From positions 1-64,000 of the forward strand of contig JAGFNK010000142.1 of the NCBI GenBank assembly GCA_025769875.1: a DNA stretch of 64,000 nt, read 5' to 3'. This document shows positions 11,448-22,980 of this stretch, in pieces. The notes beneath the pieces are model-generated. The model had not been told where the DNA came from. It saw nothing but the letters and a program-made list of their open reading frames with translations, and searched no databases. The position numbers and the translations under genes are program-made. This DNA comes from Russula earlei (taxonomy: Eukaryota; Basidiomycota; Agaricomycetes; Russulales; Russulaceae). The first letter of the stretch is position 1, and every line of letters starts with the position of its first letter.

Positions 11448-13990
11448 GTGCGTTTTTTGTTTCGTTTTCACGCGCTCTCTCTCATCCTCTCCCTCTCCTT
11501 ACTACCACTCAAGCTGCTTCCCCACTCCCATATCCTGTGTCACTGCATTGATGACGATGACGACGACTCGGGCATGGCCATAGTGCCCTCGCGACGGCCA
11601 TGAATCGTGAGCGTGGCCCATGGCCACTGTGACGATCTGGCCGCCGTGACGGTGGTGTGCTCATGGCCATGACGACGGCACGTTTGCCCTGGCGAAGCAC
11701 TCCACCCACTGGCCCCCATTCCCCTCCTCTCGCGACGATGACGACGACTCGGGCATGGCCATGGCGACCTCGCGACGGCCACGAATCGTGAGCATGGCCC
11801 ATGGCCACTGTGACGATCTGGCCGCCGTGATGGCGACGTGCCCATGGCCGTGACGACGGCACATCCACCCTGGCGAAATTTCTCTTGCTCTCCCATCATC
11901 ACGCATTCCATTGCACCTCAATGCCCACTGCTTCACAATCTCCTCCAGCACGCGTGGCGACTCCAGTGCAAGACCAAAATGGCCATGAACACTATCCTGT
12001 GCAACCATGAACCCGGTGCGTTTGATCTTTTTTATTTTATTTTTTACTCGCTCTTTTTAACCTCTTCTCACAGCAACAGAATGGCCTGCGCCACGGCGAT
12101 GTCACAGCCATCAGAACGCTGAGGAGTGGAGCATGCGTGTGACACGCATTTCGTGCGTTTTCACCCTTTCTTTATTTTTTTTCCTCTGCCTCCTCAGCTC
12201 TACCTTGCGTCCTTCCCCGACCCTGAAAACCGTGCAAAGTTCGCCCACTTTGCAAGCGGGGTTTTTCGCACATGACCATTCCCGTGTTCGTGTTTGTACC
12301 CCATCTCACAGCAACGGCCCGGGCAGCACTGCGGTGATGACGCAGTCGTCAAGGCAGTCAATGGGTGTCTCACCCTTTGAGTGCGTTTTCGCGTTTTGCT
12401 TTTCTTTTCTTCTTTATCACGCGGTCTCTCTCATCTTCTCCTTCCCACTACACAGTTCCCTGTTGGGCTTCAAGGCGATGCGCCTATGGCCCTCACGGCG
12501 GGGCTCTCCCACCCACTGGCACCCATTCCCCTGCTGGCGACCATGATGACTCGGCCGTGGATACAACGAACTCGCGATGGTCACGACCGCGTGCGTTTTT
12601 TTGTTTTCATTTCTACATGGTTTTTGATCTTTTGATTTCCTCTCCAGCTCCTATACATGCCAGTTCCCCAGCACGCCGCGTTCCTCTCCCCTCCCCTCTG
12701 CTCCGGTCGACCCACGCCGCCAAAAGGGGCCTCCTGTGAGCGACGGGTCAACGGGTCAACGCGGCGCATGGACGCGGACATTCGCACGTCAAAAAGGGCC
12801 ATTCTCGCCGCTTTCAAATCCCTCGCGTGAAAGAAATCTTTACGACCACGAAAAGAGGGGCCACGCACAACGCAGGACCGTATATTTGCGCCTGTCAGCT
12901 TCGTTTCCCTCTCTCCCCTCTCCTCTCCTTTGCACTGTGCTGCTAACTATGCCTTCCAGGTCTTGATCGCGCGGTGCGCATGTACGACGCTGCCGGACAG
13001 ACGTTCACGAGCGGTCGTCCGTTCTCTCAGGCGTTTTGTGTGTCTTCGATTTGGCCCCCTTTTTCGGCTTTCTCTCTCTCCTCGCTCTCCTTTTGTTCTC
13101 TTTTTCTCCCCATTCCTTTGCTTCTCATCGCCCGGGCCCGCATTCCCATCTCTTCCTTTGTCACTTCAGTGGTGACGATGACGACGACACGGGCATGGCC
13201 ATACTGCCCTCCCGACAGTCTGACGCAGCCGTCAACACTCTCGCGAGGGGTCATTGGGTGTCTCACGCATTTTGTGCGTTTTATCCATCTGACCCGGCCC
13301 CTTCGCTCTCTCTCCCCTCCCCCTCTCTCTCCTCCACCCACCGCCCCTGATGATGCAGGCACCATCGCGCGCGTTCATGACGAGTCACATGCCTGGCTCA
13401 TCCCGAACGGATTTTCATGAATGTGCGTTTTGTTTACGTTTTCGTTGTCGCGTTCTCCAACTTTTTTTCTTTCATATTCCTCTCCTCCAGTCACCTATAC
13501 ACAATCATGCCATGTACGCGGCCATTTGCAGGCCCACAGGGGGCCATTCTCCCAGCTTCCAAATCCCCCAAATATTACTGGCCATTATTTCGCCGCGCAC
13601 GCGTGTGTTTTTCCTTTCATTTTCGTGTGTTTTCTTACTTTTCAGTTTCGCTCTTATCCGCTCCACATTCGAATACCTGACCACATGCAGCACGCTTTCT
13701 CCCGCGTGCGCTCTTTTCATGTGTGGAGCTTTGCTTAGTTTTCTCATATTCTTTGCTTTCTCCGTTGCATGCGCGATCTTCACACGTCGCAGTGACGAGG
13801 TGTCTCACCAGTGCGTGCGTGCGTTTTTCCTTTCCTTTCCTCTTGAGTTTCTATCTAACACCCATTTCCGACCGAAGGACGCGCCGCCGGCGAATTCGCA
13901 CAGGAACCGTGACGACACGTGACGGTTTCCCGCGCGCTTGCGAGGTCACCCGTTCAGTTGTGTGCGTTTTCTTGGCCAGCTGTTAGCCCG
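11448..13990 (+). repeat. Array of intron-like GTGCGTTTT modules, unit I
   Basis: The phrase GTGCGTTTT or a close variant occurs at about 11,448, 12,016, 12,153, 12,381, 12,591, 13,274, 13,423, 13,819 and 13,962. Most are followed by a pyrimidine tract ending in CAG or AAG 45-75 nt later, for example 12,016-12,073, 12,153-12,197, 12,591-12,646 and 13,423-13,490. Each therefore looks like a spliceosomal intron (GTGCGT donor, polypyrimidine tract, CAG acceptor). The segments between them are CpG-rich and repeat one another. No continuous coding frame across the presumed exons was found. Confidence 0.55.
11553..11870. repeat. Tandem CATGGCCAT-rich repeat, period about 181 bp
   Basis: Two copies start at 11,553 and 11,734 with 'gacgatgacgacgactc' and 'gggcatggccat'. 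Each carries several near-palindromes around GGCCATGG, the phrases 'ggcccatggccactgtgacg' and 'atctggccgccgtga', and ends near 'tgacgacggca'. Two further copies lie in unit II (about 15,232-15,370 and 15,428-15,560) and a half copy near 13,170-13,205. Confidence 0.75.
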
Positions 13991-14822
13991 TTTCCTTCAT
14001 TCACCATGTGGTTGTGTCACACTAAATGCAATCCAGTTGACTATGTTACTTTCAGTGGACACAATGATCTCATAAGATAATTTTTATTTTCCATTCATAA
14101 ATGAGTTGAATCTATATTCAGTTTAACTGGGCTGAGATGTAGCACTATGGTTGGTTGAGTGATCAACATCAAGGACAGATACTGATTGGCAGTTGACTTG
14201 ACAAGAGGATGAATTGCTGTCTTTGATAGGTTGATGGTAAGAGTTCTGTTCTTGGTTGAGTTAGAGGCAGTTACTAATTGGCAGATGAGTTTCCTGTGCT
14301 ATGGTGAATGGCTCCTCTTTCATAGGATGATAAAAGTTCTCTTGCTTCTCATGACAAGTCTAATAACTGAATGGTGTTCAGGTCAATTTCAGTATCTGCT
14401 ATATAGGTGGTTTGATGAAAGGAAGGGAAGAAGGATGTAGAGGGAAATTCTAATAAAGTAAGTGTAATAGGACATGAATTCAGTGTATTGATGATATGAT
14501 ATGGATTGTTCTGCTAGATGCCATGAAGATTACACATTCACTCAAAAAAGGCATATTAGGGCCTTTTAGAACCTGAATTTTGAACCCAATGTGAAACATT
14601 TGAAACTCAAGGATTTTTCAGAGATCAACAATATAACTGCTAAAATAAGTAAACAGGATTACACATGATGATAATTGTGAGATTATGATATACCTCTGCT
14701 CCCTTTATCCAAAAAAGGAATTACACATGAAGAGAATGCTCATGGCCTGCTGAAGGCGCACCCCTTGGGTGTAGCCCAAGCAAGCTTCAGCTTGTCAACT
14801 AATTAAAAATGAGAATGGAGAG

Positions 14823-17800
14823 TCAGGGTCCACCCCAAGCTGCCTCCACATGGCAATTGCTTATCCAATAAATTTACTAAGCAATGAAAAAACTTTTTTC
14901 ACCTGCGGTCTTCGTTTTACAATGCATGTTTGTTTTTTCATTCGCCGTCGTTCTTCCTCTCCTTCCCCTCACCACTCTCCCTTCCCTTTGGTCCCAGGTC
15001 GACACTCCCAAGCTGCCAGCTTTCTCAAGTTTTCCACTCAAGTGTTTGCTGGCTACACTGGCTTTTTCCCAAGCCTTTTGAGTTTTCCCGTGAGCTGTGG
15101 TTTCTGCGGGTGCGTTTTTTTCGTTTCATTTTCACGCACTCTCTCTCATCCTCCTTCACCTCCTTCTCAACCGTCTTCCACACAGGCCCCTGAATGCTTC
15201 CACCCATTCCTGTCTCCTCCTGTGTCACTGCAGTGGTGATGATGACCACGACTTGGGCATGGCCACAGCAACGTCGCGACGGCCACGAATCTTGAGCATG
15301 GCCCATGAGCCAATGTGATGATCTGGCCGCCGTGATGGCGACGTACCCATGGCCTTGACGACAGCATGGCTCCACTTGCTCTTTCTTCCCCACCTTCTTG
15401 CCATCCCCTGCACCTCCATGCTGCGGTTGTGACGATGACGGCGACTCAGGCATGGCCATGGCGCCATCGCGATGGCCAGGAATCATCAGCATGGCCCATG
15501 GCCACTGTGATGATCTGGCTGCCGTGACGGCGATGTGCCCATGTCTGTGACGACGGCACGTTTGCCATTGCAATCTTTCTCTTTCTTCTCCCACCCTCTC
15601 GCTCTCCTCTGCACTTTGCTTTGCAAGTTCCTTTCAGCACGTCTGACCACTCCAAGCCAAGACAAGACCACGAGAACACCCAGTGACCATCAAAACCAAT
15701 CGTGCAATTGCCAATCACGAATCCGGTGTGCGTTTCATGTTCCTTTCGGTTTTCGTTTCTTTCTTTCTTTTACGTCTCACTATGCACACATTTTCTAACC
15801 CTTTCTCACAGTGACAGCACAACCAGTGTCACAGCGATGACACAGCCATCAAGACGGTGAGGAGTAGTCCATGCGTGTGACACGCGTTTCGTGCGTTTTC
15901 GCCCTGTCTTTTGTTTTTCACGTTACCTCCTCAGCTCTACTTTGCGTCTTTCCCCAGCCCTGAAGACTGTGCCAAATTTGTCTGATTTGCAAGCAGCGTT
16001 TTTCGCGCATGACCACTTGCATGTTCGTGTATGTATACCCCATGTTCTCTTTCTCTCGCTTTCTCTCCCACTTTCCCTCCTTCCTGCTCTTCCTGCCCTT
16101 CTTCCTGCAAGACCAAGAGCCAATGCCAGATGGTTCTTCAGCCAGACTCTGTCTGTGACAGGTCAATGTACTTTTTACCGCTTGCGCATGCGTTTTTTTT
16201 CTGGCAATTTTTTTTTTTCTCTTTTTCTCCAACTTTGTCGACTTCCCAAGCAATGCCCTCTGCCCTGCGATCGACTTGAACACGCGTGGCGACTCCAGGC
16301 CAAGACCTCAAGAATGATATGCAACATGTTTTGTCCCACGCTTCTCCTCCCTCGCCATTCGCACCGCCTTCTTCTGCGCAAGATAACGCTCCAATCGTTC
16401 CCACCGCGTCCTTTCCGCTTCCTCCGCCTGCTGCACCTTGATCTGTGCCTGCCGGGCGGCCTCCTCTCACGGCGTTGCACGAATATTGGCCTCGGCCCTT
16501 CGGCGCTGGGCCTCGCGCTGTTCCAAGTGCGTGAGTGGGTCCCCAAAGTTCGGCGGCCCGTGCATGGAGACATCTCTCAGCGGGCTCTGAGACCGTGCAG
16601 GGTGACTGGCCCCGGCATGGCTGGGAGCGCTTTCTCATGATGGGAAGAAACGTGTGTTTTCTCGCTGCAGCAGTCTTCAGTTTCAGTTTTCATACACGTG
16701 TTCTTTCCCCTTTCCTTCCAGTGCGTTCTCCCTTTTTCTCTTTTTTTATCAGTCTTTTCTATGCACAAGCAAGCCACACATCCCTGCCTCACCTGCATCG
16801 GAATCACACGTGCAGTTCCCTCAAGTATCACTGGCCTCCTTTCTCCCGGGCGCTGTGTGTGTTTCCCTGTGTTTTTCCTCTTAGTTTTTTCTTTTTTTTT
16901 TCCTCTCAAGCAGCGGTGACGACAACAATGTCACTGTCACAGTGGCAACCACAATGCGACGGCCATAATCACGACCATGACCACCGAATGGCACAAGCAG
17001 CCACCGCGAGTGTTCCCGCGCGTTGACCAGGTGCGTTATTCCCTTTCATTTTGTGAACTGTTTCTCATACTCTCCACCCTTTCCTCAAGTGCTCCAAGCT
17101 CCCTCCACACGCGATCGTACAATCCCCACACTCAATACTCGGATGGCAAGAAATGCATGTTTTCATGCATGCGCAATCAGGGATTTTTGGGCCTTACTGG
17201 CGTGCGTTTTCGTTTTCATTTTTGCGCATTCTCTGATCCTCTTTTCCCTCTTCCTCCCCTCAGTGCAATAGCCCATTGTCCCATTTCACAAGCCTCTCTT
17301 CACAGCGACACAGCATGGCCTGGACGCGGCGATGACACTGCAAACTCCCCTCCCGCTGCGCTTTCTGCCGCGCGCGACATGTCATGTATGTGTTTCCCTT
17401 CATTTCTCCCCTCTGTTTTTCTCTTTTTACATTCGTTTTCCTCTCAAGCAGCAGTGGCGACGACTGTCACTGTCACAGTGGCAATCACAATGCAATGGCC
17501 ATGACCACGACTGCGACCACGGAACAGCACAAGCAGCCACCACGAGCCCGCACGTGATCATTCTCGCGTCGACCAGATGCGTTTTTTCAAGACTCTCCAA
17601 GTCTCTGTTTGTGACTTGCCAGTTCCAGCTGGCTTTCTTTTACTGGTGTGTGCGTGCGTGCGCGTGTTTTTCCTTTTCTCTTTCTATTTAACACCCGCTT
17701 CCGACTGAAGGACGCGCGACCGGCCTTCCCCGCGACGTCCACCCCTTCCACCTCCACACTCGATGGTACAATCCCCTCACCTGATACCTGGATGGCAAGA

Positions 17801-19135
17801 AACGCGTGTGCGATTATTGTGCGTTAAACTGTGCCCCTGCATGTTTCTTTTTTTCTCTTCTTCTCTCATATATGCAAGTTCGACACACCACACGAAGGCC
17901 GAACGGCCCCACCAACAACGCCACTCCCTCCCAGCCTCCATCATCCTGCCAACACATGCCGCGCGACTGCGATCACCTTCGCGCGTGCATTCTCCCAACA
18001 ACCGACGCACACGAAGGCGAATGGTCCAGCCCAACGCCACTCCCCCACCTTCATCATCCTGCCCTCAATGCCTGCGTCGCACGCGCCCTCTCAACAAATC
18101 GACACAATACACAAAGGCCTGAATGGCCCGGCCCAACGCCACTCCCTTGCCTGTCTCCATCACTGCCAGCACACGCCGCGCTGATCGCGATCGCCTTTGC
18201 GAATACGTTCTCCCGAGAAAAAGGTGCACCCCAAAATGAAGGCCAAACGGTCCCGCTCAATGCCACTGACCGCGCGGTGTTCTGGCTTTCAGGTACTTTT
18301 CTTTCATTTTCCCTTTTTTTTTTCTTTCTTCTTTCCTTCTCTTTTGTGTTCTTGCTTCTGTCTGTGACTTGCCAGTTCCAGCTGGCTTTTTCTATGTAAC
18401 ACCTGCTTCTGACCGAAGGACTGCGCTGACCGGCCAATTTCCACACCACACTCAAACCCTGCTGTCACGTGACAGCTTCCCTCACGCGATGTCACGCTTC
18501 GAGTTGTGTGCATTTTCTTGGCCAGCTCTCAGCCCATCATTTCCTTCACCATGTGGATGTGTCACCAAATGCAAACCAGACTATGTTACTTTCAGTGGAT
18601 GTAATGTAATGATATTTTTCATTTTCCATTGATATAATAAATGAGTTGCCAGTTTAACTGGAGCTGAGCTGTAGCACTATGGTTGGTTGAGTGATTAACA
18701 TCAAAGACACATACTGATTGGCATTTGACTTGGCCATATGAATTGCTGTCATTGATAGGATCATGGTAAGAGTTCTGTTTTTGGTTGAGATTTAGTGTAT
18801 TGACATGGATTGTTCTGCTAGATGACATGAAGATTACACATTCACCCAAAAAGGGATTATACCCAATAATGATACTAAAGGCATATTAGGGCCTTTTAGA
18901 AACAGAATTTTGAACCCAAAATGAAACTCAAGGATTTTTCAGAGATCACCAATGTAACTGCTAAAATAACTGCTAAAATAGGCCTTATAAGTAAAAAGGA
19001 TTACATATGGTGATGTTTGTGGGATTATGATATACCTCCTCTCCCTTTATCCAAAAAAGGATTACACATGAAGAGAATGCTCATGGCCCGCTGAAGGCGC
19101 ACCCCTTGGGCAAAGCCCAAGCAAGCTTCAGCTTG
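14823..19135 (+). mobile_element. Repeat unit II: second Helitron-like unit
   Basis: It begins 'tcagggtccaccccaagctg', like unit I, and ends 'caagcttcagcttg' after the hairpin CTTGGGC-AAA-GCCCAAG (19,105-19,121). Internal order matches unit I: the phrase 'gcaatgaaaaaa' (14,881), CATGGCCAT repeats (15,232-15,560), then intron-like modules at about 15,110, 15,728, 15,891, 16,185, 17,030, 17,203 and 17,576, then an AT-rich tail (18,540-19,135) that matches 14,010-14,794. It is about 0.66 kb longer than unit I. ORFs on both strands are low-complexity and I do not support them as genes. Confidence 0.5.
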
Positions 19136-19659
19136 TAAAAATTAAAACAAAGTAGCCACAGAAACAAAAACGAAATACCACACGTGCAAATCCATTCCAG
19201 CTGAGTCAGGAATGTGGCTTGCTATGGGTAATGAGGTGGAGGCTTGTCCAGGGAGGTAGTCATGTTGGCCATGGAGAGAGGTTTAGTGGGAAGGAGAGGG
19301 AGGAGAGGATGAGAGAGCGTGTGTGAACGAAACAAACGCACCCGCGGATACCGCTGACACCGGTTGCCATCGGTCCGGTCTGGTTCGATCCGCGGTCCAT
19401 TTTCGGTCCAATGGCAATGGACCGGACTTTTTTTTTTTTTTTCAGCAGGTCCTCACTTATCGGCCCACATTTGTCACATGACCACATCTTTGTAAGCTAC
19501 TATATATGGAAATGTCGTAGTGGGGGGGAGAGGGGTCAGAGCTGATCCAAGCAGGCAAATTGTGGCGGTGGCGGTGGCGGTGGCGGACGTCGCAAACTAA
19601 ACAAGTTGAGTGTGACATGTGACAAGTGACATTTTACTCCTTTCATTCGCTCTGCATTG
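19136..19659. other. Spacer and possible promoter upstream of the kinase relic
   Basis: It holds repeated partial palindromes around 'ggtccggtc' and 'tggaccggac' (about 19,370-19,428), a 14-T tract (about 19,429-19,442), a TATA-like 'tactatatatgg' near 19,498 and a short GGTGGC repeat (about 19,562-19,586). The TATA-like box about 160 bp before the kinase ATG could be its promoter; that is inference. Confidence 0.35.
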
Positions 19660-22079
19660 ATGTCATTTGCGACTTCTCCTGATTCCGGCCATTCAGGCCC
19701 ACATACACCTCCTCGTGGCCAGGTCCCTCCCGTCAAACCTACCAAGTCGTCTCCGGTCGGCAAAGTGTACAAGTATTTTCTTCCCGAAAACCGCGAGCAA
19801 TACCAGAAATTTGGTCACGATGAGCGCTTTATGCTGAAACCTTTTGACGAGTCAGGGTTCCTCGACTTTTTGAAATTAAAAGACCAACTCCCCGAAATTG
19901 TTCTTGGCGAAAACCTGAGAAAACAGGAATCTTTTATTGAATTGGCTAATACGGCGGCCCAAATTATAAAGGACGAGTGTGAGCACCTACCTGTTTCTGT
20001 ACTTACTTGGCTTTCTTGCCGACATATGATTTTCACTTTAGATTTTTCACAGGGCAATACCCTTGAGTTCCGGGACACGGGAAACAGATCACCACCTGGA
20101 CACGTTACGGACACAAAGTGCAATCCCGACATCACGGCTGCCTTTCAGAACAACTGGAAGGATGATGTCGTGCGCTGGCCGTTTATTCAACTTGCCGGGG
20201 AGACGGCATCTAGGGGAAAGCCCCCAAACATCCAGAGGGGACAGGCGATTTCATATCTCCACTACCTGCTTTTAGCTAGACCCGACCTCTACGTCGCCCA
20301 AGGCCTGCTTTCGTCCGAAAAAGGGCCTCACATTCTTTTTTGGGATTGGCGGGGAAGGTATACGGGAATTCCATGTCCAATGGGATCACGAACGCTTCGA
20401 CCAGTTATTATGTGCGTTCATATATCGCCTCTACCAGCCTGGCCACTTCGCAGATTCATCGTATATCAACATCGAGTTCGATAAAGAAACCACGGCCAAG
20501 TATACGATAAACATACGCATATCGGAAAGGGAAAAAAGAGCAGTGTCCGGTTTTTATCCCATATATGCCAGAAATCCATTCGCAACTCGTACACATGTTC
20601 TCTCCCATCCACGCTTCAAACTTGGAGACAAGAATCTTAGCATACTCAAAGACCAGCTTTGCCGAGTTGGAAGACGTTTTGAAGAACTAAAAATTCTCCA
20701 AGAGCATGTTCATAAACCGACGCAGGTGCCTGGCGTGGTGGTAGCCACATATGGTGAAACAATACCAATTGGGGAACCTCTGTCTAAAGAAAGGTGGAAG
20801 CACCGCTTGGGTCTTGGAGAGAGTGGATCCCCTTTCACGAGTATCCCTACACTGTCTCAAGTGTTGGAGACGTTGTTCGACGTTCTAGAAGGTCTTTAAA
20901 TCTCTGTTGCGACGCGATCTGCTGACATTCTTGCCAGTATTGCGGTATTTGCGGCTCCACCGCGAGGTCCTTCATCGCGATATCAGCTCAGGAAACGTGC
21001 TGTATGTCGAGAATTCGTCGGATCGCTCTTCGCCGCCGAAGACTGTGCCTCTTCCTCAAGACCTCTGCTTTGCCAAGTATCTCCTAGGCGAGAGGTATGT
21101 GTATATCGAAGAAATAGGATAGTTGATAACAAAGATTTGATGTAGCAACGATCCCTCGAAAACATCAATGCTCCTTGTTGACTTCAACCTTGCGGAGCAC
21201 TTAGGACCTGAGAATGGTGACAAGCCGCGAATTGACCGAACGGTGAGTTGCGTCGTGATCCTATCCGTTAGGCGCCCTACTCATTTTTACCAGGGAACAC
21301 CTATTTTTATTGCTCGGGCTGTTGAATGGGGCGCACCTGTGCCACCCACTTACGCCCGAGTTCCTGGGATTCCCCAGAGTTGTTCTCCCTATGCTACGGC
21401 CCACCCGGATCGAGTTAAGGAATTCTCGAGCTTAATTGAAAAACAACACTTCGATCCAGATCTCAGATGCATTGATGATAAAAAAGTTAAAAAATCACGC
21501 GATGAGTTCAGGCACGAGCTCAACCACGATGCGGAGTCCGTCTTTTGGCTCCTTCTTTACTGGGCTATGGTCGTGCAGCCTAAGAACTGTGGCAAGGAAA
21601 TGATTGGCACGGTACCCTGGAGCCAACTGATCGGAGACCATGACAGCAGAAACCGCCTCATCCATCGAACATTGCATCCCCACGGCCCTTACCAACCAAC
21701 CTCATCCATTCGCTCTACAATCCCTTGGAACCTTTGATTAGACGATCTCGCTGCCGTCCTTGTTATTGACAGCTATTGGCTTGCTGCGACAGATCCTCGA
21801 AGGGAGGACCTATACTACATTACCGAAGCGTTTCAGCGCTTAATACTCAACTTCATCATCGACAATCGTGGCAAAGAATTCATGCACTGTCGGGTTGATA
21901 AAACCTTCCGTAAAGTGCAGGAGACGCAGGATTCTCACGCATTGTCAGTTAGCGATGTGCAGTCGTTGGATGCACAATCCCGTGTTATCCCGGTGGGTTG
22001 TGTACGTGGATCTATGAATTTCTGTCTGTTCTTATTGTTGTGCTTACTACAGGACACGGATGAAATCGAGATTGATTGA
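19660..22079 (+). pseudogene. FunK1-type fungal protein kinase relic
   Basis: It resembles the FunK1 kinases expanded in mushroom-forming fungi. The ATG at 19,660 opens a frame with a Pro-rich start and the family's N-terminal region to about 20,350. A 1-nt shift near 20,355 moves the frame to one that continues through LLCAFIYRLYQPG to about 20,890. The catalytic loop VLHRDISSGNVL is at about 20,968-21,003, and the DFNLAEHL (DFG-equivalent) motif at about 21,180-21,203. Likely introns are 21,095-21,145, 21,243-21,293 (joining RT to GTPIFIA) and 21,993-22,052. Additional frameshifts fall near 20,900, between about 21,640 and 21,700, and near 21,738. The last exon ends in acidic residues (DTDEIEID). 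At least four shifts make it a pseudogene. It remains CpG-rich, unlike the gypsy and copia elements nearby. Confidence 0.8.
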
Positions 22080-22394
22080 TGGATGGTACGCAATGAAAGA
22101 GGTTGTGAATCGGTGATTAAGGGGTGCTAGAGCTGATTAGGAGAAATGAGGCGAGCGCTGCCGTTTTGGTGTGCAGCGCCAGCCCGTGCCACACACCGTT
22201 CCATATCCGTCTCAATTACTCACTCATCAATTGTGGGAGATTATTGACTATCGTAGGTATCTACGTAGGACAGTCTTTATGTTCAAGGTTTAAGGCTATC
22301 AGATGGAGTCTGTATGAGGAGATGTTGCGGCGGAAGGTTTGAACAAGACCCTGCCTGTCCATTGCCTTAAAGTGTGGGTGTCAGTCGTTTCCCT
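22080..22394. other. Unassigned spacer
   Basis: I see no gene or recognisable repeat between the kinase relic and the hAT-end relic. Confidence 0.4.
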
Positions 22395-22640
22395 ATATAC
22401 GAAACGGTTTCGAGCCGAGCCGGAGACGTTCCTGAGCCGAGGTAAGCCGTTCAACGGCTCGCGGCTCGAAACCGCTCAAAACAGTGCGAGCCGTTTCGAG
22501 CCATTTTGAAGTGCCCAATTTGGAGTTCTGGTTCTGAAGTGCCAGATTTGGATATGGTTGCTCAATTTGGAGAGTTGTCTGCCACTCTGCCTATTCCTGC
22601 AATCTACCTTGCTCCTTGGCTCCTGAGCCAACATTGCCAT
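22395..22640 (+). repeat. hAT left-end relic, related to the 49,550 element
   Basis: The phrases 'tttcgagccgagccgg', 'gagccgaggtaagcc', 'ggctcgcggctcgaaa' and 'gagccgtttcgagcc', then 'gaagtgccagatttgg' and 'atatggttgctc', match the first 200-400 bp of the large element at 49,550-58,057 in the same orientation. The terminal TAGTGCTGTC itself is not present here, so this is a truncated or diverged end. Confidence 0.65.
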
Positions 22641-22725
22641 CCTCAACAACAGCATTCACAACGGGCAGGAAGGGATAAGTCAACTGTGCTTATAGTCAAC
22701 TCAGTGGACAATAAAAGTAAAATAT

Positions 22726-22978
22726 TTCAAGTGCTGAGTAGGCTCTGTTGCGGCCACAAATTATATTACATAAGTAATGACTTTAGTTGAGCACGAAGAA
22801 TGTGACAAAAAAGGTTAAATAAGGACAGTCTACTCATTCCAGGCTAGGGTGAATGTTGTGCCGGAATGAGTAGACTGTCCTAATTTAATTTTTTTTGTCA
22901 CATTTTTCATGCTCAACTAAAGTCATTACTTATGTAATATAATTTGTGGCCACAACAGAGCCTACTCAGCACTTGAAA
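22726..22978. mobile_element. Palindromic MITE (foldback) with TA duplication
   Basis: This 253-bp, nearly perfect inverted repeat has arms of about 117 bp (22,726-22,842 and 22,865-22,978) around a 22-nt loop. The outer ends are TTTCAAGTGCTG and its complement. A TA lies on both sides (22,724-22,725 and 22,979-22,980), as expected for a Tc1/mariner-type non-autonomous element. It has no coding capacity. A transcript would fold into a long hairpin. Confidence 0.9.
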
Positions 22979-22980
22979 TA

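Larger units (their letters stand above)
11144..14794 (+). mobile_element. Repeat unit I: non-autonomous Helitron-like element candidate
   Basis: This unit of about 3.65 kb starts at 'tcagggtccgccccgagctgcctcc' and ends at 'caagcttcagcttg', 11 nt after a CTTGGG/CCCAAG hairpin (14,764-14,780). Start with TC, 3' hairpin and absence of inverted repeats fit Helitron structure, but the last four bases are CTTG, not the usual CTRR. The first 2.8 kb is CpG-rich, almost stop-poor in several frames and made of intron-like modules; the last 0.8 kb is AT-rich. Unit II (14,823-19,135) has the same order. No protein domain is recognisable in any frame, so I list none of its ORFs as genes. Confidence 0.5.

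Noticed and set aside
11200..18540. Many ORFs of 60-260 aa on both strands
   Set aside because: They follow from C/T-rich, stop-poor repeats; frames overlap on both strands, repeat the same words and show no known domain.
22816..22900. The hairpin of the foldback MITE as a transcription terminator
   Set aside because: Arm length of about 117 bp, TA duplications and eukaryotic context make a foldback transposon the better reading.
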